From positions 1 to 19,892 of the forward strand of contig DVMK01000015.1 of NCBI GenBank assembly GCA_018715025.1: a stretch of 19,892 nt of DNA. Reading direction: 5' to 3'. Position 1 is the stretch's first letter, and the number at the start of each line of letters is the position of its first letter. This stretch comes from Candidatus Caccousia avistercoris. Lineage in GTDB: Bacteria > Bacillota > Clostridia > Oscillospirales > Acutalibacteraceae. The translations under genes were made by a program, and so were the position numbers. This document shows, piece after piece, positions 6,974-14,554 of this stretch. The notes below the pieces were generated by a model. The model did no database searches. It saw only the letters and a list, made by a program, of their open reading frames with translations, and was not told where the DNA came from.

Positions 6974-8482
6974 TTATTTAATATTGGTGACGTTCTTATC
7001 CTTCAGAACCACGTCGTGGGCGCCGCCTTCCACAATGCTCACGGAAGAAACCAGCGTCAGCTTGGCCTTTTTCTGCAGCTCGGGAATGGTGAGGGCGCCG
7101 CAGTTGCACATGGTAGAGCGCACCTTGCTGAGGGTGAGGCCCACGTTGTCCTTCAGGCTGCCGGCGTAGGCCACGTAAGAGTCCACGCCCTCTTCAAAGG
7201 AAAGCTTCTTGGAGCCGCCCAGGTCGTACCGCTGCCAGTTGCGGGCCCGGTTGCTGCCCTCGCCCCAGTACTCCTTCATGTAGGTGCCGTTGACGTTCAC
7301 CCGGTTGGTGGGAGATTCGTCGAAGCGGGCGAAGTAGCGGCCCAGCATGACAAAGTCGGCCCCCATGGCCAGCGCCAGGGTAATGTGGTGGTCGTACACA
7401 ATGCCGCCGTCAGAGCAGATGGGCACGTACACGCCGGTTTCCTCAAAATACTCGTCGCGGGCCTTGGCCACCTCAATCACGGCGGTAGCCTGGCCGCGGC
7501 CGATGCCCTTTGTCTCGCGGGTGATGCAGATGGAGCCGCCGCCGATGCCGATCTTCACGAAGTCGGCGCCGCACTCTGCCAGGAAGCGGAAGCCGTCCCG
7601 GTCCACCACGTTGCCGGCGCCGATCTTCACCGCGTCGCCGTAGCGGGCCCGCACCCAGTCGATGGTGCGCTTCTGCCACTCGGAAAAGCCCTCGGAGGAG
7701 TCGATGCACAGCACGTCGGCCCCGGCCTCAATCAGGGCGGGGATGCGCTCCTCATAGTCCCGGGTGTTCACGCCCGCGCCCACCACATAGCGCTTTTTCG
7801 CGTCCAGCAGCTCCATGGGGTTTTCTTTATGGTTGGCGTAGTCCTTCCGGAATACCAGGTACTGCAGGCAGCCGTTTTCGTCCAGCACCGGCAGGGAATT
7901 CAGCTTATGCTCCCAGATAATGTCGTTGCATTCCGAGAGGGTGACGCCCTTGTTGGCGTAAATGACCTTCTCAATGGGGGTCATGAAAGAGGAAACCTTC
8001 TCGTCCTCGCCCATGCGGCTCACCCGGTAGTCGCGGCTGGTGACGATGCCCAGCAGCTTCCCGTTGGGGCTGCCGTCCTCTGTGACCGCCACGGTGGAAT
8101 GGCCGGTTTTTTCCTTCAGGGCCAGCACGTCCGCCAGGGTCTGGTCAGGCTTGATGTTGGAGTCGCTCACCACAAAGCCCGCCTTGTACGCCTTGGCGCG
8201 GGCCACCATGGCGGCCTCGGCGGCCACGCTCTGCGAGCCGTAAATGAAGGAGATGCCGCCCTCCTTGGCCAGGGCCACCGCCATTTTGTCGTCCGAAACC
8301 GACTGCATGATGGCGGAAACCATGGGGATATTCATCGAGATGGCCGGTTCCTCCCCCCTGCGGAACTTTGTCAGCGGCGTTTTCAGGCTTACGTTGGCCG
8401 GGATGCACTCGGCCGAGGAATACCCCGGGATGAGCAGGTATTCGTCAAAGGTGTGGCAGGGGTCGTTGTAAAAATAAGCCAT
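6974..8482 (-). CDS. guaB: IMP dehydrogenase
   Basis: This enzyme oxidises IMP to XMP with NAD+, the committed step of guanine nucleotide synthesis. The protein is 502 residues. The TIM barrel is interrupted by a CBS pair at about 104-220 (the first half ends near GIVTSRDYR at 145-153, the second starts at SSFMTPIEKVIY). The catalytic loop GIGGGSICITRETKG (312-326) carries nucleophile Cys319. IGAGNV (287-292) and CSDGGI (356-361) are phosphate- and substrate-binding segments, and QRYD (417-420) matches the mobile-flap Arg-Tyr pair. The loop spelling GGGSICITRE differs from the common GPGSICTTRI, a variant I associate with some Clostridia. Start 8482 has GGAGG ten bases upstream, and the longer upstream frame runs through the promoter. 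It is monocistronic, ending in a hairpin at 6915-6948. Confidence 0.92.
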   Translation of the reverse strand: MAYFYNDPCHTFDEYLLIPGYSSAECIPANVSLKTPLTKFRRGEEPAISMNIPMVSAIMQSVSDDKMAVALAKEGGISFIYGSQSVAAEAAMVARAKAYKAGFVVSDSNIKPDQTLADVLALKEKTGHSTVAVTEDGSPNGKLLGIVTSRDYRVSRMGEDEKVSSFMTPIEKVIYANKGVTLSECNDIIWEHKLNSLPVLDENGCLQYLVFRKDYANHKENPMELLDAKKRYVVGAGVNTRDYEERIPALIEAGADVLCIDSSEGFSEWQKRTIDWVRARYGDAVKIGAGNVVDRDGFRFLAECGADFVKIGIGGGSICITRETKGIGRGQATAVIEVAKARDEYFEETGVYVPICSDGGIVYDHHITLALAMGADFVMLGRYFARFDESPTNRVNVNGTYMKEYWGEGSNRARNWQRYDLGGSKKLSFEEGVDSYVAYAGSLKDNVGLTLSKVRSTMCNCGALTIPELQKKAKLTLVSSVSIVEGGAHDVVLKDKNVTNIK

Positions 8483-8542
8483 TCTGATACATCCTCCATT
8501 TCTTTTTTCACTTGACGAGAAACGAAAAAGGTGAATTGACTT

Positions 8543-8550
8543 ATTATAGC
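8543..8550 (-). promoter_or_regulatory. Extended -10 promoter of the IMP dehydrogenase gene
   Basis: The minus strand reads TGCTATAAT, a perfect -10 hexamer (8543-8548) with an extended TGn element, about 60 bp upstream of the start. No good -35 hexamer is present at 16-18 bp, which is typical of extended -10 promoters. I see no purine riboswitch in the short leader. Confidence 0.7.
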
Positions 8551-8590
8551 ATTCTGCGGCAAAAAGCGCCATAGGGAATTCACAAATTTT

Positions 8591-8621
8591 TAAAAAAATC
8601 TTTCTCCCCCATTCCAGGGGA
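8591..8621 (-). terminator. Terminator of the nucleotidyltransferase-thioesterase operon
   Basis: On the minus strand TCCCC/GGGGA (8605-8621) forms a short stem. It is followed by GAAAG or similar purines and a seven-T run at 8592-8598. It lies about 46 bp after the thioesterase stop and ahead of the IMPDH promoter. The short stem makes it a moderate terminator. Confidence 0.55.
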
Positions 8622-8667
8622 TTTTGTACGAAATGTTCCCCCGCCGCGCCGGGGCCTTCTGGTCGAT

Positions 8668-9378
8668 TTACCGAAGCAGCGCAGAAAAGCAAAGGCCTCT
8701 TTCGTGGAACCCCTGCAGCACCGCCTGGCCGTCCTGCTCCTGCCCGCAGATTTTCAGCTCCTCCCCCAAAAAGGCCTCGCTCACATAGTCGATCTGCACG
8801 TAGGAGGGGCTGCGGCCCTGCATGCCGCCGGGAAGGAAATCCTCGGTGATATCGCCGTACACCGCGTTATTCAAATGATTGTTGTAATCGATGTCAGAAT
8901 ACCGGATGGTCCGCCGGCCCAGCTCGGGCATAGCGGGCGCGGCAATTTTTTCCACCCGCTCCTCCCGGGGCAGCTTTTCATCCCGGAACACCTGGTACGA
9001 GAGGAACACCTTGGGCCGAAGGGGCTTGTGGCTCGCCGGATCCACGGAAACAGAGCTCTGCATTACGTGGACGATGCGCTCCCCACCGGCGTAGAAATCG
9101 AAATCGCGATAAAAATGAACGCCCAGCGTGCCGCGGGGGTGGGTTTTCACCGTGATGCTCTCCCCCAGCCTGGGCAGGCGGCGGATGCTGGCCGCATTGG
9201 AGATGATGAGGAACACCAGCCCCTCGTTTTTCAGCCGTTCATAGCCCAGATTCACCTGTTCCAGGTGCTGCTCGCTGGTTTCCTGGCAAATCCGCAGCAG
9301 CACAGAAAGCTTCAGCCTGCTGTCGGCCCCCACCTCGTAGGTGGCAACCTGCAGCTTTCTCTCATATTCTTCTACCAT
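8668..9378 (-). CDS. Acyl-ACP thioesterase (FatA/FatB-like, double hot-dog)
   Basis: This enzyme hydrolyses acyl-ACP to release free fatty acid. The 236-residue protein has two hot-dog repeats. The N-terminal one starts with YEVGADSRLKLSVLLRICQE (14-33), typical of this family. The second contains SDIDYNNHLNNAVYGD (161-176), whose D-x-N-x-H arrangement (Asp164, Asn166, His168) matches the catalytic residues of plant and bacterial FatA/FatB enzymes. The length matches bacterial members, which lack the plastid targeting peptide. The start is ATG at 9378, with GGAGG seven bases upstream. A GTG two codons earlier would sit one base from the ribosome binding site and is rejected. It lies 21 bp behind the nucleotidyltransferase gene and shares its promoter. 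Roles proposed in Firmicutes include membrane fluidity and supply of medium-chain acids, but the chain length here is unknown. Confidence 0.9.
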   Translation of the reverse strand: MVEEYERKLQVATYEVGADSRLKLSVLLRICQETSEQHLEQVNLGYERLKNEGLVFLIISNAASIRRLPRLGESITVKTHPRGTLGVHFYRDFDFYAGGERIVHVMQSSVSVDPASHKPLRPKVFLSYQVFRDEKLPREERVEKIAAPAMPELGRRTIRYSDIDYNNHLNNAVYGDITEDFLPGGMQGRSPSYVQIDYVSEAFLGEELKICGQEQDGQAVLQGFHERGLCFSALLR

Positions 9379-9399
9379 AAACACACCTCCGGTGAAACA

Positions 9400-10041
9400 T
9401 TAGCGCGGCGCGCGGCGCAGCAGGCCGCTGCAGTACCGCAGAACCGCCTGCAGGCAAGCCTCCCCGGAAAGGCCGCCGGTGAGAAGGGCCCGTTCCTCCT
9501 CCTCCGCTTCCGGAAGCAGGGCCCGGCGGCTTTGGAAAAACCGGCCGCCGTCCCGGTACAGCCTGGCCCGCAGAAGGAAAAACACCGGCTTCCGCAGCTC
9601 TTCCGCCGCCTGGGCCTTGTCCGGGGAAAAAAGCAGGCTGTGGCAGGCGGCGTGGTACAGCCCGGCGGCGGCGATCCGCACCGCTTCCTCCGCATCCTGC
9701 GGGGAAAAGGGGGGCAGAAGGGGCTGCAGGCTGCCGTACCAGGGCACGGTGTCCAGCAGAAGGGTGAGGGAATCGTACCGGGGCCAGGCGGCGAGCTCGC
9801 GCCTGCCGCACAGGAACCCGCAGGCCAGCCCGCCCCCCTCCATGGAAGCGAGAAGCTCCCGGTAAGCTGAAATTTCCCGCTCTTCCACCTGTTCCAAAAC
9901 CACCACCAGGTCAATGTCGCTTTGGGGGCCGGCTTCCCCTCTGGCGCGGCTGCCCTGCAGCCCGGCAAACAGCAAATTCCCGCCGAAGGCCCCCTGCAGC
10001 TTTTCCAGAAAAGACTCCCTCCAGCTCTGCCCAATCTCCAT
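9400..10041 (-). CDS. Nucleotidyltransferase domain protein (MNT type)
   Basis: This 213-residue protein carries a DNA polymerase beta-type nucleotidyltransferase signature, GLQGSRARGEAGPQSDIDLVV (27-47). Gly30-Ser31 and the Asp42-x-Asp44 pair would bind the nucleotide and metal. The rest is a helix-rich domain from about 115 on (ALYHAACHSLLF-like segment) that resembles HEPN-type or kanamycin nucleotidyltransferase C-terminal helices, a weak match. Many such small proteins are antitoxins or AMP transferases, others modify small molecules. There is no separate HEPN toxin gene beside it, so a toxin-antitoxin role is not supported. The start at 10041 has GGGAGG seven bases upstream. It is the first gene of an operon with the acyl-ACP thioesterase, an unexpected partner. 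Confidence 0.8.
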   Translation of the reverse strand: MEIGQSWRESFLEKLQGAFGGNLLFAGLQGSRARGEAGPQSDIDLVVVLEQVEEREISAYRELLASMEGGGLACGFLCGRRELAAWPRYDSLTLLLDTVPWYGSLQPLLPPFSPQDAEEAVRIAAAGLYHAACHSLLFSPDKAQAAEELRKPVFFLLRARLYRDGGRFFQSRRALLPEAEEEERALLTGGLSGEACLQAVLRYCSGLLRRAPR

Positions 10042-10088
10042 ACCGTTCCCTCCCTTTCCTGCCCGCGCAGTCCTGAAATCCACATACT

Positions 10089-10117
10089 ATGATATAATCT
10101 GCGGGGAAAAAAGGCAA
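10089..10117 (-). promoter_or_regulatory. Promoter of the nucleotidyltransferase-thioesterase operon
   Basis: The minus strand has TTGCCT (10112-10117) and TATCAT (10089-10094) at a 17-bp spacing, a fair sigma-A match, about 48 bp before the start codon. A TATAAT also occurs on the plus strand (10093-10098), but no -35 supports it. Confidence 0.6.
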
Positions 10118-10143
10118 GTTATTTACTCTGAAATTTAAACATC

Positions 10144-10208
10144 CCCTTCCCTTCTTCCTGCATAAAACCGCGTCCTTTCCCATACAGATAGGGAAGCGGG
10201 AAGGGAGG
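10144..10208 (+). promoter_or_regulatory. Leader able to hide the ytvI ribosome binding site
   Basis: CCCTTCCC (10144-10151) is fully complementary to GGGAAGGG (10198-10205), which overlaps the AGGGAGG ribosome binding site eight bases before the start at 10217. Between them TTCCC (10177-10181) and GGGAA (10191-10195) form an inner stem. The structure could limit translation until opened. No ligand-binding fold is recognised. Confidence 0.35.
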
Positions 10209-10216
10209 CGGCGGCT

Positions 10217-11287
10217 ATGTTCAACCGGGAACGTCTGCTGGGGCTTCGGCCCTTGCTGGTGTTTTTTCTGGCCTACAGCCTGCTGTTTTTCCTTTTTTCC
10301 CTGACGCTTCCCTACACCTTCCCCTTTGTGGCCGGGCTTCTGCTGGCCTGGGCGGTGCAGCCCCTTCTGGGCCTGCTGCGGGGGCGGCTTGGCCTGCGGC
10401 CCGGCGCGGCGGCGGCCCTGGCCACCCTGCTGGTGTACGGGGCCGCGCTGGCCCTGCTGGCGCTGCTGGGGGCCTGGCTTGCCGCAGAGCTGGCCAGCCT
10501 GGCGGGCAGCCTGCCCCTTTGGGAAGAGGGGCTGCTTTCCGGCCCGCTGGGCCGCGCGCTGGAATGGCTGGCCGGCCTTCTGGGCCGCCTGGACCAGGAT
10601 TTTCTGGCCAGGAACCAGCGGCAGCTGTTCAGCCTGCTGCAGTCGGGCGCGGGCATGCTGGCCGCCCTGGTGAAGGGGCTGCTGGCCTTCCTCACCTCGC
10701 TGCCCGCCCTGCTGGCCACCTTTCTGGTGACGGTTCTTTCCACGTACTTCTTTTCCCGCGACATGGGCGCCCTGCGGGCCTGGCTGCGGGGGTTCCTCAG
10801 CGAAAAGGGCGCCGCCCGCCTGCGGGAGGCCTCGCGCCATGGGGCGGCCATTGGGGGCAGGTGGGCGGCCTCATACCTGTTCCTCTGCTTTCTCACCTTT
10901 CTGGAAACGCTGGCGGCCCTTTCCCTGCTGGGGGCGCCGTACCCCCTTCTGCTCAGCATAACCGCCGGCCTGGCCGATCTGCTGCCGGCTGTGGGGCCGG
11001 GGGCCGTGTACCTTCCCCTGGCCTTTTCGCGCCTTGCCTCGGGCGACTGGCTGGGCGGCCTGCTGCTGGCTCTGTGCTGGCTGCTGGTGTGCGCCCTGCG
11101 CCAGGTGCTGGAGCCCAAGCTGATTTCCTCGTCGGTGCGCATCCACCCCCTGGCCATGCTGGCCGCCCTGTACTTTTCGGTGGCGGCGGGCAGCTTTCTG
11201 CTGCTGCTCTACTTCTTCCTGCTGCTGGCCCTGTACCAGGCCCTGGCCCGCGCCGGCCTGCTGCCCCGCCTGGGGGCGGAAAAATAA
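10217..11287 (+). CDS. ytvI: YtvI-like sporulation membrane protein, AI-2E transporter family
   Basis: This 356-residue polytopic membrane protein belongs to the PerM/AI-2E exporter family. Hydrophobic segments are seen near 11-31, 35-52, 65-92, 145-178, 216-238, 243-270, 277-296 and 313-345. Between 180 and 215 is the amphipathic cytoplasmic stretch common to the family. The motif DLLPAVGPG (254-262) and the segment LEPKLISSSVRIHPL (298-312) are typical of this family and match YtvI proteins best. YtvI is part of the sporulation programme in Bacillus and Clostridia, but its molecular role is not firmly established, so any export function is uncertain. The protein is extremely rich in Leu and Ala and its DNA is among the most GC-rich here. 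Start ATG has GGGAGG eight bases upstream. It appears monocistronic. Confidence 0.8.
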   Translation: MFNRERLLGLRPLLVFFLAYSLLFFLFSLTLPYTFPFVAGLLLAWAVQPLLGLLRGRLGLRPGAAAALATLLVYGAALALLALLGAWLAAELASLAGSLPLWEEGLLSGPLGRALEWLAGLLGRLDQDFLARNQRQLFSLLQSGAGMLAALVKGLLAFLTSLPALLATFLVTVLSTYFFSRDMGALRAWLRGFLSEKGAARLREASRHGAAIGGRWAASYLFLCFLTFLETLAALSLLGAPYPLLLSITAGLADLLPAVGPGAVYLPLAFSRLASGDWLGGLLLALCWLLVCALRQVLEPKLISSSVRIHPLAMLAALYFSVAAGSFLLLLYFFLLLALYQALARAGLLPRLGAEK

Positions 11288-11292
11288 CAGAT

Positions 11293-11362
11293 TTGTCACT
11301 TGTATTTTCTATGAAAAGATGGTATGCTTAAACTGTATTAATCATATTAGTACAGTTATAAA
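11293..11362 (+). promoter_or_regulatory. Promoter region and YtrA-type operator of the GntR/ABC operon
   Basis: A 27-bp palindrome spans 11331-11357. The left arm AACTGTATTAAT (11331-11342) and right arm ATTAGTACAGTT (11346-11357) match at 11 of 12 positions around a CAT centre. Such long AT-rich palindromes with a GTA...TAC core are typical YtrA-subfamily operators. A promoter TTGTAT (11300-11305) with TATGCT (11323-11328) at 17 bp would place the operator at the start of transcription. Alternatively TATAAA (11357-11362) is the -10 and the operator lies in the spacer. Either way the repressor would block transcription. The exact promoter is not resolved. Confidence 0.75.
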
Positions 11363-11418
11363 GCACAGGGCCGCGCCTTCCCCGTGCGCCCTGCGGAGGA
11401 AAAGAAGGAGGCAGAGCG

Positions 11419-11793
11419 ATGGTTCTGTTGGACTACAAAAGCAGGCTTCCGATTTACGAACAGCTCTACCATGGGATCATCCGCCTTGCCGCCCTGGGGG
11501 CCATGGGGGCGGGGGATCCGCTGCCCTCGGTGCGGACCCTGGCCCAAGAGCTGGGCGTGAACCCCAACACGGTACAGAAGGCGTACCAGCTTCTGGAGCG
11601 GGACGGCGTCATCTATTCCGTGCCGGGGAAGGGGTCTTTCCTGGCAGATTTGGGGGACCGCCTGGCCCGGAAGCGGCTGGAAGCCGCCGAGGCCCTGAAG
11701 CAGGCGGTGCGCCGCGCTATGGAAAGCGCTATGAGCAGCGAGGAGATTCGGAAAACGGTGGAATTGGTTCTTTCAGGAGGTGACGGCCAATGA
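11419..11793 (+). CDS. GntR-family regulator, YtrA subfamily
   Basis: This 124-residue repressor has an N-terminal winged helix (about 10-76), recognised by PIYEQLYHGIIRLAA, LPSVRTLAQELGVNPNTV (35-52) and the wing YSVPGKGSFLA (66-76). The C-terminal part is only about 48 residues, too short for the FadR or UTRA ligand domains and typical of YtrA, which dimerises through two helices. In Bacillus YtrA represses an ABC operon induced by some cell-wall antibiotics. The gene order here is the same. The ribosome binding site AAGGAGG lies seven bases before the ATG. Its TGA overlaps the ATPase ATG (ATGA, 11790-11793). It most likely binds the palindrome at 11331-11357 and represses its own operon. 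Confidence 0.92.
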   Translation: MVLLDYKSRLPIYEQLYHGIIRLAALGAMGAGDPLPSVRTLAQELGVNPNTVQKAYQLLERDGVIYSVPGKGSFLADLGDRLARKRLEAAEALKQAVRRAMESAMSSEEIRKTVELVLSGGDGQ

Positions 11794-12689
11794 TTGAAGT
11801 GAATCACCTGACAAAACGGTTCGGGGCGGTGGCCGCCCTGCAGGACATCAGCTTCCAGGTGGAAACCGGCTCCATTTTCGGCCTGGTGGGCAGCAACGGG
11901 GCGGGGAAATCCACCTTTTTGCGCACAGCCGCGGGCATTTACCGGCCCGACGAGGGCTGGGTGGCCATAGACGGCTACAAGCCCTTTGAAAATACGGCGG
12001 TAAAGGGCAGCCTGTGCTTTGTCCCCGACTACCCGTTCTTCCCCCGCACCGCCACCCTGGAGGACATGGCCGCCCTGTTTTCTCACACCTACCCCCACTG
12101 GGACGGCGGCCGGTTCCAGCAGCTCTGCGCCTGCTTCCCCCTGGACAAAAAGCAGCGGATTCTGAATATGTCCAAGGGGATGCAGCGGCAGGCGGCTATC
12201 CTGTGCGCCCTGGGGGCCTGCCCCACCCACCTGCTGCTGGACGAGATCTTCGACGGGCTCGACCCGGTGATGCGCCAGCTTCTCAAGCGGATCCTCTCCG
12301 GCGAGGTGTCGGAGCGGGGCATGACGGTGGTGATCGCCTCGCACAACCTGCGGGAGCTGGAGGACGTGTGCGACCATGTGGGCCTGTTCCACCGGGGCGG
12401 CGTGGTGTTCGACAAAGAGCTTGACGAGCTGAAGCTGGGCATCCGCCGGGTGCAGGCGGTGTTCCGCCCCATGCCCGGGGAGGAGGCCTTCGCCGGGCTG
12501 GACATTGTAAAGCGGAAAACCCAGGGCTCTCTGGTAGACCTGGTGGTGCGGGGCAGCCAGGAGGAGGTTCTGGAAAAAATACAGGCCCTCAGCCCGGTGT
12601 TCTGCGAATTCCTTCCCCTCACGCTGGAGGAAGTATTTATCAGTGAAATGGAGGCTGCCGGCTATGACATTGACAACATTCTTCCGTAA
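11790..12689 (+). CDS. ABC transporter ATP-binding protein, YtrB/EcsA-like
   Basis: This 299-residue ATPase has Walker A GSNGAGKST (34-42), a modified signature MSKGMQRQ (127-134, in place of LSGGQ), Walker B HLLLDEIFDGLD (147-158) and switch His185. The Q-loop position appears replaced by Asp or Tyr in FVPDYPFF (77-84). The weakened signature and the missing Gln are common in the YtrB subgroup rather than a sign of decay. A C-terminal extension (about 205-299) with a beta-rich end is typical of this family. It partners the permease starting at 12664, which overlaps its last 26 bases. Confidence 0.9.
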   Translation: MIEVNHLTKRFGAVAALQDISFQVETGSIFGLVGSNGAGKSTFLRTAAGIYRPDEGWVAIDGYKPFENTAVKGSLCFVPDYPFFPRTATLEDMAALFSHTYPHWDGGRFQQLCACFPLDKKQRILNMSKGMQRQAAILCALGACPTHLLLDEIFDGLDPVMRQLLKRILSGEVSERGMTVVIASHNLRELEDVCDHVGLFHRGGVVFDKELDELKLGIRRVQAVFRPMPGEEAFAGLDIVKRKTQGSLVDLVVRGSQEEVLEKIQALSPVFCEFLPLTLEEVFISEMEAAGYDIDNILP

Positions 12690-14532
12690 GCCGGGCGGGG
12701 CCTGGCAGGTGTTCTGCTCCGCCTTCCGGCAGATCCGGGGCGTGACCCTTCTGTACACGGCCGTTCTGCTGGTGGTGTTCCCCCTGCTGTTCTTCTTCTA
12801 CCTGGGCAGCGAGGCCAACCGCCTTTCCGCCTACTCCGACGCAGAGGCCGGCCTGAGCCTGTCGGCCGGCCAGTTTCTGAGGGATGCCGCCGCCTTCGCC
12901 GCCCCGCCCATCCTGTGCGTGTTCGCCGTGGCCTTCACCGTCTCCCTGTTCCGGTACCTGCAGGACAAGCGGAGCGTAGACCTGTTCCACGCCCTGCCCA
13001 TCCGCCGGGGGAACATGCTGCTGGGCCGCCTGGCCGCCGCCTTCGCCGCCCTGGCGGCGCCCTTCCTGGCGGCGCTGCTGCTGTGCGTGCTCATTGCGGC
13101 CTGCTACGGGGCTGCGGGCTTTGCCCTGGGGGAAATCTTCCGGCAGGCGGCCTTCACCCTTCTGCTGGAGCTGGTGTTCCTTCTGATGATGATCTTTTTC
13201 CTGGTGTGCTGCGGCACTGTGTTCGACGCGGTGGTGAGCACCCTGGCCTTCTGCGGCGGCCTGCCCCTGCTGGTATTCCTGGCGGGCCAGTTCCTCTCCA
13301 TGGCCCTGCCGGGGTACGGCGCCAGCCAGATCCCCTCCTGGGTGTACCTGCGCATGAACCCCCTGCTGGGCTTCTTCCGGAATTTCTGGCAGTCTCCCCC
13401 CACTTGGGAGGACTTCCTCTGGTGGCTGTGCTACGGGGCGGTGTGCCTGGCCGCCTGCCTGGCGCTGTACCGGGAACGGCCCAGCGAGGCGGCGGAGAAC
13501 GCCTTTGCCTTCCCCATCCCCCGCATTCTGGTGCGGTTCCTTGTCTCCGGCTGCGCCGGCTTCTGCCTGGGCTTCCTCATCCGCAGCCTGGCCCCCGGCT
13601 TCCCCTTCGCCGTCAGCGTGCTGCTGGGGGCCTTTCTGGCCCATTTGATTCTGGAGGCGGTGTACCGCCGGGGCCTGAAGGGCGTGTGGCGTACCATGCC
13701 CGCCTACGGGGTGTTCGCCGGGGTTTTTCTGGCCTTCTTCCTGGTGTGCTGCACCGGATGCTTCGGCTACTACAGCCGCATCCCGGCCGCAGGGGAGGTG
13801 AAGGCGGTGGTCTACTCCTCCGAGGTCTACGGCGCCTACTACCAGCAGCTGTTTTCCCAGGAAGGGGCTTACACCTGGGACCTGAGCCCCACCCTGCAGG
13901 AGCCGGAGGATGTGGAGCAGGCCCTGGCCCTGCATGAGGAGATCATCCGCCAGTACCGCGCCATGGGTCCCCTCTTTCCCCTGAACAACGGCTACCCCCG
14001 GTACCAGTTCCGCTATTATTTGAAGGACGGTTCGGTGCTGGAGCGCACCTTCTTCCTGGATTCCCAGGAGCTGGACCGCCAGGCCCAGGCGCTGGCTTCC
14101 CTGCCGGAGAGCGTCCGCACCGCAGAGCCCGCCTTTTACCTGTCGGCAGACAGCTTTGACGCCATCACCCTCGACCACTGGTCAAGCGGCGCGTCCTCTA
14201 CCGTGCTTCTGTCCGGGGACGAGCGCCAAAGGCTGCTCAGCGCCCTGCAGGCCGACCTGCTGGCCCTGGGGGGCAGCTTCGACGCCGTCTGGGAGGAAGA
14301 CGGCGTGTCCCTGCGGCTTCTCCACCAGCAGAATGGGGAGCTGCGCAGCGGCCTTCCCATAGAGCTGGACAGCGCCCACCCGGTGGGCAGCCTGGTGGAT
14401 CAAACCCAGGCCCCCTTCTCCGTGGTGCCCCCCAGCTACGAGCTGGGGGAAGAAAGCTACCCCAACACCTGGGCCCTGCTGGAAGAGATGGGCTGGCTTA
14501 CCCCGTCCCAGGGGGACGGGGCGGCCGGATGA
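12664..14532 (+). CDS. ABC transporter permease with large extracytoplasmic C-terminal domain (DUF6449-like)
   Basis: This predicted 622-residue integral membrane protein combines an ABC-2-type permease half with an external domain. Membrane segments fall near 28-48, 78-98, 120-150, 163-184, 190-213, 250-268, 288-308, 313-331 and 346-367. DLFHALPIRRG (106-116), a short cytoplasmic motif after the second segment, is typical of YtrC/YtrD-type permeases. From about 370 to the end the protein is hydrophilic and presumably outside, containing SVLERTFFLDSQELDRQ near the middle. The start ATG at 12664 has GGAGG nine bases upstream, and an earlier ATG at 12643 lacks a good site. It works with the ATPase above and probably the lipoprotein below. 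The substrate is unknown, with peptide or cell-envelope stress response most likely by analogy. Confidence 0.85.
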   Translation: MTLTTFFRKPGGAWQVFCSAFRQIRGVTLLYTAVLLVVFPLLFFFYLGSEANRLSAYSDAEAGLSLSAGQFLRDAAAFAAPPILCVFAVAFTVSLFRYLQDKRSVDLFHALPIRRGNMLLGRLAAAFAALAAPFLAALLLCVLIAACYGAAGFALGEIFRQAAFTLLLELVFLLMMIFFLVCCGTVFDAVVSTLAFCGGLPLLVFLAGQFLSMALPGYGASQIPSWVYLRMNPLLGFFRNFWQSPPTWEDFLWWLCYGAVCLAACLALYRERPSEAAENAFAFPIPRILVRFLVSGCAGFCLGFLIRSLAPGFPFAVSVLLGAFLAHLILEAVYRRGLKGVWRTMPAYGVFAGVFLAFFLVCCTGCFGYYSRIPAAGEVKAVVYSSEVYGAYYQQLFSQEGAYTWDLSPTLQEPEDVEQALALHEEIIRQYRAMGPLFPLNNGYPRYQFRYYLKDGSVLERTFFLDSQELDRQAQALASLPESVRTAEPAFYLSADSFDAITLDHWSSGASSTVLLSGDERQRLLSALQADLLALGGSFDAVWEEDGVSLRLLHQQNGELRSGLPIELDSAHPVGSLVDQTQAPFSVVPPSYELGEESYPNTWALLEEMGWLTPSQGDGAAG

Positions 14533-14554
14533 CCCGGAAAGGAGCCGTATCCCC

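Noticed and set aside
7016..8515. Open frame of 499 residues opposite the IMP dehydrogenase gene
   Set aside because: It is antisense to a well-conserved gene, has low-complexity composition, no ribosome binding site and no recognisable domain.
8483..8545. Purine riboswitch upstream of IMP dehydrogenase
   Set aside because: The leader from the extended -10 promoter is only about 55 nt, too short for the conserved three-way junction.
8704..9870. Open frame of 388 residues on the plus strand opposite the thioesterase and nucleotidyltransferase
   Set aside because: It spans two real minus-strand genes and their junction, with no ribosome binding site or domain.
9400..10041. MNT/HEPN toxin-antitoxin system
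   Set aside because: The nucleotidyltransferase domain is present but the neighbour is an acyl-ACP thioesterase and no HEPN gene with an RxxxxH motif is adjacent.
12640..14178. Open frame of 512 residues opposite the YtrC-like permease
   Set aside because: Gln/Gly/Glu-rich antisense shadow with no domain or promoter.
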